Shown piece by piece: positions 54,921 through 64,000 of a DNA stretch of 64,000 nt (within the stretch, counting starts at the first letter, position 1; every line of letters starts with the position of its first letter). The translations under genes and the position numbers were made by a program. The stretch comes from Nelumbo lutea (lineage: Eukaryota > Streptophyta > Magnoliopsida > Proteales > Nelumbonaceae): positions 9,176,934-9,240,933 of the forward strand of contig JAKGHH010000003.1 of assembly GCA_022828595.1 (NCBI GenBank), given 5' to 3'. A model generated the notes under the pieces. That model had not been told where the DNA came from. It worked only from the letters and a program-made list of their open reading frames with translations, and made no database searches.

Positions 54921-57092
54921 AGTGATTTGAGAAGGAAGCAATGTGACAACCTCTATGATCAGAAATTATAATCCCTAGACCTGCTTTATCTCTTGAACAA
55001 GACCACGAACATTAAATAGAATTTTTTAGGCCATATCATGTATTTGCTTCCGCTAGATAAAATATCAATAGCAAGTACTTCTTCAAACTTTTATGTTGTG
55101 AGTTGTGATAAAGACCCCCCGACAATTTAAGTCAGTTGACAGAATGCACTAATTTGCTAAAATGCCCTCTGTACTGTAATTCAAGGGGCATCAAATGAAA
55201 TTTTCAAAATGACGAAAATGGCAAAGTCATTCCCCTTTTTGCCAATTCCTTGCCCATTTTCCGATTTTTTCCTAAACCCTAACCTACACTAATATACCAT
55301 CAAAGAACCATTTGATGAAAACCCTACATCGCTCTTTCTCAGAAGTTGTTGCCAATATCTCACTAGCAAAGGATTGTCCAGAATGTTGTCGTCGGATACA
55401 GAAGAATCTCTAGTAATACCAAACAAATATCATTCAGATCTTTTATGCCATTGTCGGAGAAGAAAGTATTTTCACCGTTGTCATTAGAGAAGAAGAATCT
55501 ATGTACATGCCACATATGAGAATCAATATTTTCAGAAATTGTTGGATTATCAAAGAATAAGTGAAAGGGTAAAATTGTCTAAGAAAGTGATAAAATGGTG
55601 GCTTTGGAATTTAAAAAGTTTTAAATAGTCAAATGAGAATCTTTTCCGAAATTAATTGACAAAACCCTAATGGAGGGGGGTTTTGTGGCAATGTAAAAGT
55701 TTAGGGGTATTTTTATCGTAAATGAAATTACAGGGGTATTTGTCACTAACACTATAGTAAGGGGTTCTTTATAATTTACCCTAATAATTACTTAGGCTGT
55801 GTTTGGAAACAATATAAGTTTCTATAGGCGTCTCTCCAACCAAATTATCAAACAAGAGAGGCTTCAAATTTAAATTCTTCTAACGAAAAGACACAATTAA
55901 GTTAAATAGTTAACTAAGATATGTGAGCAAGATATATGGATTGCGTGTTTGGAAACCCGGCCCAAGCCCATTAGGCCTTGTTCGCTTTTTAGTAAGTTAC
56001 TTACCCGAGTAAATACAATTAATTGGGTAAGTTTTTCCTGGGAACCATGTAAGTGCATTTACCCATGTTCTTTTATTTTCTAAGTAAATAAGGTAATGGC
56101 CATTTTAGCCATAAAAATCCATTATTAAAAGGGGTATTTTTGTCCCATTCAAGTGTTAGCCGGGTAAATTGTACCCAGAAAAATAAACTTTTCTTGGTCC
56201 CCACATAAATCTGAAAAATGAACATGGGATTCTTAGTCAATGGGAACCAAAATCCCATTGACCAACTTTCCCCCCTCCCAAAATCCAAAAAAAAAGAACA
56301 CCCCCTTAGAGTCAACCCTAAGACTATATTTCAGGTTTATGTATCAATCATACCCGTGTTAAGTTTAACCACTCCCCTCTTTGACATTGAATGTTTGGTT
56401 TGATAGAAAATAAGAGAAAGATATTTGAAAGAAAATTCTTAAAATTTTACACTTTGTTTCTCTTTACAATATCTGTAGCCAATGCAGCAAAAGACGTGAT
56501 TGATTGAATGTAATGCTAAGTACACTTTATTAAATATTTTGTAAAATGAGAATTAATGAAAAACAAGTATACTTAATATGATTGATTGATATTTAGACTT
56601 AATGTGCAGCTAATATTAATAAATACACCGTAGTTGATGAATTCTATTTATCTAATACATATGGTTGTATTCGGTACTCTATTGTTTCTTTATCAAACAT
56701 TCTGAGTTGATCTATACAAATTACTGTCTCTGCCCAACAATACTCATCAGTTTCCCATATACAATTTTTCTAGTTGAAATGACTCTCGTGATGTAACAGT
56801 ACAGATTCTCACCAATTTATATTTGACCCGCCTAAAATGTTTCAGGTGGAAACAGCAATAATACCAAATAAAACCTTACGTTTCTTTCCACAAATAGGTT
56901 ATACAGTTTACTAGGAACCCAAACAAGGTCATTTCTGTGTTTTCCCTATTTTTCTTATATTTGTTATCAAATTGAACCGTGATTGGCTTCTCTCTCTCTC
57001 TCTGTTTTAAATTTCATATATTTGCAGCCCTACCTTAGTAGGCCCTATCCGTGGATATAGGAGTCATAAGAATCAGCCTATCCATCAAACTC
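54921..57092. other. Intergenic, no gene recognised
   Basis: AT-rich, with GGCTGTGTTTGG- and GGCCTTGTTCGC-like words (about 55795 and 55973) that resemble MITE ends but have no partner end that I could find. Confidence 0.4.
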
Positions 57093-57095
57093 CAA

Positions 57096-57365
57096 GGGTC
57101 TGTTTGGTTGGTAGTTAGATTCAGAATCGGAATTGGAACGATTCATTCCCATAGTCTGTTTGGTTCAGACAAGAATAGGAATGGAAATTAAAATCAGTAG
57201 GAATGGAATTTTATTCTTAAGGGAGGGGTAGGGAATGACCATTCCCTCAAATGGGGGAATGCCATTCCAACAGGAATGAAAATGGGATTCCGATTCTGTC
57301 CAACCAAACAATTGGCCATTCTGATTCCAATTCTAGACCCCTATTCCTACAAACCAAACGGACCC
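57096..57365. mobile_element. Harbinger/Tourist-type MITE, 270 bp
   Basis: The ends are GGGTCTGTTTGGTTGGTAG and, on the other strand, GGGTCCGTTTGGTTTGTAG. CAA flanks both sides (57093-57095 and 57366-57368). The body contains repeated GGAATGG/CCATTCC words and is largely self-complementary. Confidence 0.82.
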
Positions 57366-57368
57366 CAA

Positions 57369-58010
57369 AGTTTTTGGGGCATAGCCCATGTTTATATTGA
57401 ATCCGAACCCAGATTGGCACTAGGCCAACTGCGTAGAAGAGGGTGGACCTGTCTTCAAATTTGCCCGACCCAGCCCATATTCATCATCCAAACCTTAGAA
57501 TTGTAAGGAAGACTGCAAAGTGCGAACTCCCATTTGTTGACTTCAAGTCCCTGGTGAGTAAGGTGATTATGGGCCTGGATGGGCTCAATTGGATTGGGCC
57601 TTGAAAATAAGAATAATTGAAAAAACCTATTTTTATTTTATCACTTTTGCAGCTTTGCTTCTACTTGAATTCCTGTTTTTTACTTTCTTTAATCTTTTAT
57701 CTTTTATCTTCCTCTCATAAATCATAAGGTGCTGGCTAAGTCCTAAAAGCCTCCATAATCTTTTATTTTTATCTTCTTGATTTTTTCTTTAATTTGTTAT
57801 TACATCCTCTTTTCAAAATTCTCAACTCTTAAATGGCACCCACTACGAGAAATAGCATTTATTTGAAATTAATAGTAATATGTGGTTCTTGTTTGCTATG
57901 GGACTTACAATTAGAGAATAAAAAGGTTATTGTCTTGAAGCTAGAAGAAAAGTCTACCTTTACAACAGCCAACTTTGAGAAGCATAAGTGAGAGCATTCC
58001 TTCATGCAAT
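57369..58010. other. Intergenic, no gene recognised
   Basis: AT-rich sequence with nothing recognisable. Confidence 0.4.
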
Positions 58011-58018
58011 ATGACTAA

Positions 58019-58492
58019 TAGGGGTGGCCACGAGCTGAGCCTTTCACGAGCTATTGGAGCTCAGCTCATAAAAAGCTTGGCTTGGCCCGTTCGTTAATCG
58101 AGTTGAGTTCAATCCCAGTGAAGCTTGGCTCGTGAGACTCGTAAGCCTGATATTAAATAAATAATTTTTATTATATACATACATACATACATATAATAAA
58201 TAATTTTATTATATATAATAATAATATTTTTATTTTTTATGCATAATAGTAAATACTTTTTATAACTCTTAATTTTGTCTAAAAAATAAAAATATATATA
58301 ATGTTATACATATAATTTTTATTTTTCAAAAAAAAACTTGGCTTATAGTCGAGCTCGAATTTGCGAGCTATGGACCGAGCCGAGCTCGAGATCAAGTATT
58401 TAACTTGAATCAAGCTCGAGCTGGATACTATTCCTGTGAGTCGAGCTCGAATAGCCAAATATTCGACTCATCTCAACTCAAATCCACCCCTA
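58019..58492. mobile_element. hAT-type MITE, 474 bp
   Basis: The ends are TAGGGGTGGCCACGAGC and, on the other strand, TAGGGGTGGATTTGAG. The flanks are ATGACTAA (58011-58018) and ATGAGTAA (58493-58500), an 8-bp duplication with one change. The body has GAGCTCG/CGAGCT-rich arms around a very AT-rich centre (58150-58340) containing (ATAC)n. Confidence 0.85.
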
Positions 58493-58500
58493 ATGAGTAA

Positions 58501-59280
58501 TAGTGAGATAATAATTATATTATATATATTAAATTATATATTTTGAATTTCATATGAAAAATTTTAACATAAGAGTTGTAATAAAAATAAAAAAGTAAGT
58601 TATGGCAACGTAAATATATAGAATAAATATATGGAAATAATATATGGGTGTACATTATAATAAATATTTATATGTAAACAGTAATGCAATAAACTTCAGC
58701 AAAATTTTTGAAATTTAGAAAAATTCCATTTCATTAAACCGAAACAAAATTCCAACTTAACTAACTGAATAGTTAAATCTTAGCAGATTCTTTGGTAACA
58801 TAGGTTTTCCATTGCGGGCCCAAGTTAAACAAGTAAATGTAAATCATTATGGACAGGCTTATGCTTATTCTCTTTTTTTTTTTTTTTTTTTGTCCGAACA
58901 CTTTGAAAGAAAAGGGAAAACATCAATTTTGTGTATTAAGTCTGAGAGGAGTCCAGATCTCCTGCCCATGAGAATTCTGCCCATGTCTATCACAGCCACA
59001 CATGGAGAACATCTCAGGAGATCTGGAGTCGTCTGGGAGGGATACGCTAGAGAAGAGTTGGAGGGAAAATTGAGCTTTTAAAATATAATAATTGTCACGT
59101 GCTATCACATGTGAACGGAATGCAATGGCAAGCTAATGGAAGAGTGATTGTTAAAAAGCCTAAGGATACTTTAAGGTGTTTATTAAACATCGAGGGGTAC
59201 ACTAAGTCCATTTTGCAAAATTTAGAGGTACTTTTAAGCATTTAACCCTAAAGAATAATTTGGAAAAAGAAGTCAATGCC
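58501..59280. other. Intergenic, no gene recognised
   Basis: AT-rich, with a long T run near 58870-58890. No gene features. Confidence 0.4.
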
Positions 59281-59560
59281 ATGGTTTTTGAACTGTCATT
59301 GATTCGGACAGTCAGACCATTCAGCCCGGGAACTGTCTAAGCAACCAGTTCCGTTTTACCCCAAACCTGATCTTTGGCCAAAAACCGTTGAATTGGTCAA
59401 CAATCCATTGACCTAAACAGTCAAACCGTTGACCCATTCGACACGTTCAATGGTTTTTGACCGTTTTTTATTTTAATTATTATTTTTAAAATATTTTTTT
59501 ATCAAAATGAACTATCCATTTGAACTGGACATTTGGATTGTCAACCTAGAAACCAATGAA
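59281..59560. mobile_element. Dispersed short repeat, copy 2 (MITE-like)
   Basis: Aligns with 43815-44100 across GGTTTTTGAAC, AACCAGTTCCGTTTTA, TTGGCCAAAAACCGTTGAAT, TCAAAATGAAC(C/T)ATCC and the AGAAACCA end. The left ATGGTTTTTG end is kept; the right inverted end is lost. Confidence 0.6.
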
Positions 59561-59693
59561 GATAAAGGTGCCCTTAATAGGAGTGCAACTTGGGTGAGGC
59601 TTGGCTCCAAAACATGCAATTTTGCACGTGCTAGGCATGGATTTTTGGTCTTCGGATTAGGCTTAGTTTTTTTTTTTTTTTTGGGGGGGGGGG

Positions 59694-60474
59694 GGGAAAT
59701 TATTAAAACTTACCATGAGTTTTCAACATTTCTCTTAAACTCATCACAACTTTTCAAAATATCTAAAACTCACAATGTCACTAACTTGACGTTAAATAGA
59801 CTAATGGGTGTTAATATATTACCATTTTAACCTTCATAAAAAAATATAGAATATATAAAAACTAAACTTGCAGGTGTTAATATATTACCATTTTAATATT
59901 TAGACATGAAAAAAAGGAAAAATTTTAAAAAAATGTTTTCAAATATAAAATACATAAAAACATAAAAATTATAAAAAAATATAGAAATTGCAAACAAAAT
60001 AAAAATTTATTTTCAAATTATAGAAACTATGGAAATTGAAAAATAAAATCAAAAAATACAAAATTATAGAAAAAACACCAAAAATTATAGAAAAACACAG
60101 AAATTGTAAATAAATAACAAAAATACAGGACAAATTATAGAATGTAGAAAATAGAAAAATATAAAAAAAAACAGAAATTATAAAAAAAAAAGCATTGGAA
60201 ATTATAACAAAACACTAACAATGCAAAAAAAACAAGAAAATTGAAAATTGAAAAATACCATTTTTCTTCTAACTCACCATTCAAGGGTAATTTGGTCATG
60301 AAAATTGTTATTTATGTTGACATGGACACCTCTATTAAGAAGCATTACCGATGCACTAACCAAATATGAGTTTTGGAAAATAAAAACTTACTAACATGGT
60401 GATTTTTAGACATTTTGAAAAGTTGAGTTTAAGCGAAATGTTGAAAATTCATTGTGAGTTTTAGACAATTTCCC
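59694..60474. mobile_element. MULE-like foldback element with long inverted ends
   Basis: About 90 bp at the left (GGGAAATTATTAAAACTTAC onwards) match the complement of the right end (GGGAAATTGTCTAAAACTCA onwards), including CAACATTTC, CTTAAACTCA and CTTTTCAAAAT. Runs of T flank both sides (59667-59682 and 60475-60484), which would hide a 9-bp T target duplication. Long inverted ends and about 9-bp duplications suggest Mutator-like. The centre is A-rich with AATTATAGAAA-type repeats. A 14-base G run sits at the left boundary. Confidence 0.75.
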
Positions 60475-60704
60475 TTTTTTTTTTAATTTTCCATGCTACT
60501 ATTAGGTAGCCTTAACCTAGTCCGACCTTCCTAAACCCAAGCCCAATCCAACTATATGCACACATATATGCATGTATAGATGCTTTTGTTTTTGATAAAT
60601 CATACATATACAGTTTATACTTGGCTCCTACCCTATTGGAGGGCATGCATTCTATTACCTCTTGATTTTCATATATAAACTCTATAATATAAAGTTTATA
60701 ACCC

Positions 60705-60880
60705 TTAAAAAAATCCTAACCCTAAACCTTAAATCCTATTTAATCTAAAGTCATAACCCTTAAACCCTCAAACCTAAATCCCTTAACTCCTAAACCTTAA
60801 ACCCCAAAATCTAAATTCTAAACCCTTCAACCTTAAATCCTAAATCCCTAAACCTTTAAACCCTAACCCTAAAACTTAAA
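60705..60880. repeat. Degenerate telomere-type repeats (CCCTAAA-like)
   Basis: Dozens of words such as CCCTAAACCTT, AACCCTTAAACCC, CCCTAAACC and AAACCCTAACCCT fill about 175 bp. The pattern is a decayed interstitial array of the plant telomere unit CCCTAAA, with few exact heptamers in register. Confidence 0.75.
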
Positions 60881-61207
60881 TTCATTTTATAGTCATCAGG
60901 TTTTCAAAACCTCAAATAAGGGCCTTTTCGAATTTTAACCTGAATTGAATGTTTGAACTTTGAACACGGATTGGGCGGCGTGACCTCGGGCTCGGGTCTG
61001 GTATGATTGCTGACTTGCATCCCCTACCCCCAATGGAACGTAGCCTAGATCTTCTTTTCCATCCGCTACCGTCCATCTTAAAACGTGACCATCCGTAATT
61101 TCCCCAAAATGATAACCCCATCCCTATATTCTGTTCGAATATTTAATGTAAACCGTTGGATTAAGCCTAATCTGATGGTTCAGATCACAATGCCAGGCGA
61201 CCCTTTC
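60881..61207. other. Region upstream of the telo-box block
   Basis: No coding feature recognised. It is more G/C-rich than its surroundings over about 60960-61100 and may be upstream promoter sequence. Confidence 0.35.
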
Positions 61208-61230
61208 TAAAACCCTAGGCCCATAAAAGG
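61208..61230 (+). promoter_or_regulatory. Telo-box plus site II-like promoter block
   Basis: AAAACCCTAG is directly followed by GGCCCA and then CATAAAAGG. The telo-box (AAACCCTA) with a site II element (TGGGCC/GGCCCA) is a known plant promoter combination for ribosomal protein, ribosome biogenesis and snoRNA genes. CATAAAAG could serve as TATA. The candidate snoRNA lies about 650 bp downstream on the same strand. Confidence 0.55.
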
Positions 61231-61880
61231 TTGAGTTCCGAAGCAGAGAAACGCTTAGGGACACCCTCACCTTCAGTCAAGCCACAGAGGAAGGCATGGA
61301 TTGAATCGATTGATTTCTCCTGGCTTTCTGGTCTTCGTTTTCTTGCTTTCATTTCTGGTTTTGATACGCAAGTCATCTCTTCATTTTTTATACTTCAAAT
61401 TCTTTCTTCTTCGATTTATGGTTTTGTGAAGTGGGTTCGCTATTTTCGAATCAACATGGATGCTGATACTGAGCACAGCCCTTAGGATCGCCTTCCCTTT
61501 CTTGCTCCATGGAAGCGTTTTGAGTCATAGCTGTGCAATAGCAAATTAGGGTTTCATAGGGGTTTCTCTTTGAGACCCTTCTCCCAGCCGCTTATCATTT
61601 TTTTCTTGATGTGGGCACCTCTCTTCTGGCTCTGTTTCCCCATTGTAAAACCCTAAAGATCAATGGGCTCTGCCATTTTTCTTTAGCTTGTTTCTATTAT
61701 GGGGTTTCAAGACCGCTCCATGGTGAGATGCTTCACTTTCAATGGTGGGAGAATAATTGTTTCAGAATTGTCTTTCTTCCATTTCGGTTGCCCTTTAGAT
61801 CGATTTTTGTGTTGGGTCTTCTCAGATGAAGCATTTTTAAATTTGGGTTTGCAATCTCTCTTCTCGATTCAATTACTTTT
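61231..61880 (+). other. Possible transcribed leader or snoRNA host region
   Basis: Moderately G/C-rich sequence with T-rich stretches, as in plant leader exons and introns. Open frames within it lack ATG starts or recognisable domains, so I call no protein. A short ATG frame at about 61457-61485 (MDADTEHSP) could be an upstream ORF. The placement between a telo-box promoter block and a box C/D candidate suggests a non-coding host transcript; this is inference. Confidence 0.35.
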
Positions 61881-61971
61881 TGGCAAGAATGATGAATCAA
61901 TTAGATGTGTGAAAGGATGAACTCTCTCGTGAACTCAACCTTTGAGGCATACTAATCATACTGACTTGCCA
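61881..61971 (+). ncRNA. Candidate box C/D snoRNA (about 91 nt)
   Basis: A perfect box C (ATGATGA, 61889-61895) and a box D (CTGA, 61961-61964) are bracketed by a 7-bp terminal stem: TGGCAAG at 61881-61887 pairs with CTTGCCA at 61965-61971. The boxes sit one base and zero bases from the stem, and the total size is typical of plant box C/D snoRNAs. GGATGAAC near 61915 may be a C' box. The likely guide just upstream of D is GAGGCATACTAATCATA; I could not assign its target. Confidence 0.6.
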
Positions 61972-62754
61972 TTCTTTTAATCAGTTCATTTTTCTTTTCA
62001 TTTTCAATTGGTTTTGTAATTGTCACACTATAACACAGTAACACTACACTTGGAGATTATTAGTTTTTCTTCTATTTTCTTAGCTTTTTTTGTGGATCTG
62101 TTAATAATAAAGGTTTCAACTTTCAACTGAAATCTTGGTCACTAATGCGCATAGACAATGAATTAGGACTCTATACATTAAGTTTGAGATTCATATGAAT
62201 GTCCATGGGCTTTTTAAGCCCTAAAGACAAATTTCCTTCAACAAAAAGTCCACTTTACAAGTTCCAATACCTAAGCTTGAAAACTCTGCAGGCAACCAAT
62301 TCCCATTGAATATCGTCTTCCAAGCAAACCATTCATTTCCTGTTATCTTGGAGATCTTTTAAGTACTTGTCAAATTTATCCTCTTTGAGCTTTACGTATT
62401 TGGAAGGTGAACCAACTCCTATTAACAGTCTTGTCTGTGATATGGAATAAAAAATAAAAATGATAATAGAAAAGAATTAAAAATTTGATGTCATGCAATG
62501 AAATCTAATGAAACAGTAAGAATAATGAAGCTAATCAAAGATCCATCTTCAGGACTCAATCCCTCTACATCCTGTGACACCTCAATAGTAACCTTGAGAA
62601 CAGGGGAAATTTCTGCAAAGCCAAAAGTGGCAAGAAATCTCTCACCTAATACACCCAAAACGTGCAAAGGTGCAATATCTAGCAGTTGCAATGAAAAGAC
62701 ATTAGGAGGGGGGAGGGGTTCTGGGAGGCATGCAAAATTTGTAACCCAATTAGG
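61972..62754. other. No gene recognised
   Basis: Overlapping open frames on both strands at 62491-62785 show no family I can name. The rest is AT-rich. Confidence 0.35.
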
Positions 62755-62938
62755 AAACCTTGAGAAACCTAATTCAGTATTATAAAAGCTAGTTAGCTTT
62801 CTAAGGTTATATGCTGTTGAATTTAGTCACTTAGTTTTGCAAAGATAAACCTTGAGAAACCTAATTCAGTATTATAAAAGCTAGTTAGCTTTCTAAGGTT
62901 ATATGCTGTTGAATTTAGTCACTTAGTTTTGCAAAGAT
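62755..62938. repeat. 92-bp perfect tandem duplication
   Basis: 62755-62846 and 62847-62938 are identical base for base as read, each beginning AAACCTTGAGAAACC and ending TTTTGCAAAGAT. The lack of differences implies a recent event. Confidence 0.93.
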
Positions 62939-63420
62939 CTCCTATGGACATCGGCACAAAATGCTGAACCACATTAAATCTTGTGTTCTCTTTTTTTCAT
63001 TTCTTTTGATTTCCCTCATAACAAACATATTATATGTATCAAATACATCAAGTGTTCCACTGTTTAGTTGCACTAATGAGTTGATCATTACCAGGGTGAT
63101 TCATCGATAATTTGCAAGGCATTTATTTTGACTTAATTGTGAGGCAGTCATTCTTGATTTCCTAATTGAGGCTAGCTCAAGTAGAGGTAGAGTGTATTTG
63201 AACCCTTGGACCACTATTTCATCCCTGTCATGAGAATAAGTCAACCTAAGCCCCTGGACTAGAGCCAATTACTTGGGCCAACATGATCCCCATTGCCCCA
63301 GAAGTCCAAGGCTTCCAAATTATCTTCATTGTCCCCACACCACTAATTCTAGATAGCTTTGATAACCTAAAGAACCATCAATGTTAAACTTAGCAGTATA
63401 GTGAACAAAAAACGTCACAA
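62939..63420. other. No gene recognised
   Basis: Intergenic DNA without recognisable coding, RNA or mobile features. Confidence 0.4.
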
Positions 63421-63533
63421 TCTCCAAAACATGATAAGCAGGATTACAGAACAAAGTCTAACAATTGGATCAATCACTATCTCCAGAACATGATAAGCAA
63501 GATTACAGAGCAAAGTCTAACAATTGGATCAAT
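63421..63533. repeat. 59-bp tandem duplication
   Basis: The unit starting TCTCCAAAACATGATAAGCA at 63421 recurs at 63480 with about four changes, ending ACAATTGGATCAAT in both. It is a local duplication. Confidence 0.85.
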
Positions 63534-63653
63534 AGAGAAGAGAGGGAAAAGAAAAAGAAAACCCAAGACTATCAGAAACCAAACCCTAATGACCCACATT
63601 GATATGGACTAAATAGATGATTACAAAGGATGGACTATTATATCTGCCAGTTA

Positions 63654-63757
63654 GATATATCAGGAGAGACCTAGCCAACTCCTTCATGCATTACGGACTC
63701 ATGCATTACCGACTCAACATGACGTCCTGTATATCAGGAGAGACCTAGCCAACTCCA
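63654..63757. repeat. Short nested duplications (28 bp and 15 bp)
   Basis: TATATCAGGAGAGACCTAGC plus CAACTCC occurs near 63654 and again near 63731. Between them TCATGCATTACGGAC is followed directly by TCATGCATTACCGAC. Confidence 0.8.
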
Positions 63758-64000
63758 CATAAAGAGAAGAAATAAGTCCAAATCATTGATGCCACAGAGC
63801 ATTGAATAGAAAAATATGGTTGCATCATTCACTGTTTTTGCAACATCCCATACACCTATCAGGATACGAAGGTCAAGTCTTAAGATCTTACTTGCTAAAG
63901 TGTTCACAAGCTCCTATGTAATTATTCTGAAGGTAAATGTGCTTCAGCAACCTCAGGTTTTAAGCTCACCGGTGTTTATTTTTAAATTGCAACACATCCT

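Noticed and set aside
61231..61485. 84-codon frame downstream of the telo-box
   Set aside because: It lacks an ATG at its start; the region is better viewed as a leader or non-coding transcript.
62491..62785. Overlapping open frames on both strands
   Set aside because: No recognisable family, no good start or splice context; not strong enough to call a gene.

Overview
This is a stretch of nuclear DNA from a flowering plant, probably a woody eudicot or similar, although nothing in it fixes the species. The evidence is a three-exon plant NAC transcription factor gene, plant-type LTR retrotransposons of the Tat lineage, plant L1 LINEs, a plant Helitron, Tourist/hAT/MULE-type MITEs and degenerate plant telomere-type repeats. 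One convincing intact protein gene is visible (NAC, minus strand, 40321-41436). Almost everything else is nested and broken transposable elements plus AT-rich intergenic DNA.

Layout. 1-7388: minus-strand Tat-lineage Ty3/gypsy element with one LTR at its right end and no 3' LTR in the window. 7389-9935: plus-strand L1 LINE remnant carrying a 97-bp MITE. 10100-15800: minus-strand L1 LINE remnant, tail to tail with the first, split by a 3.46-kb TIR element (11972-15430). That TIR element holds fragments of at least two cellular genes, an exostosin-type glycosyltransferase and the SKI2 RNA helicase. 15800-19918: low-complexity and degenerate-repeat DNA. 19919-28467: Helitron territory, with a recognisable 3' hairpin/CTAG terminus at 20879, an RPA-like gene, a Rep-helicase gene and a solo LTR nested inside. 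28465-37124: a second Tat-lineage element on the plus strand, truncated at its 5' end, fused directly to the broken Helitron, with an intron-containing antisense gene and a 3' LTR that carries ten 40-bp repeats.

37125-53228: MITE-rich intergenic DNA around the NAC gene, with LINE 3' fragments. 53229-54122: a solo LTR of the same Tat family, flanked by a perfect 5-bp target duplication. 54240-60474: an RNase H-like fragment split by a hAT MITE, then Harbinger, hAT and MULE-like MITEs. 60705-60880: degenerate telomere-type repeats. 61208-61971: a telo-box/site II promoter-like block followed by a candidate box C/D snoRNA. 62755-63760: recent local tandem duplications.

The two Tat copies share two unusual lesions: a TAG at the same site between the second RNase H and integrase, and lysine in place of the integrase catalytic glutamate. 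This suggests both descend from a source that already carried the changes. The most interesting items are the gene-capturing TIR element, the Helitron terminus linked to its own coding region, these shared lesions, and the snoRNA candidate. All calls come from reading the sequence; no database search was run.
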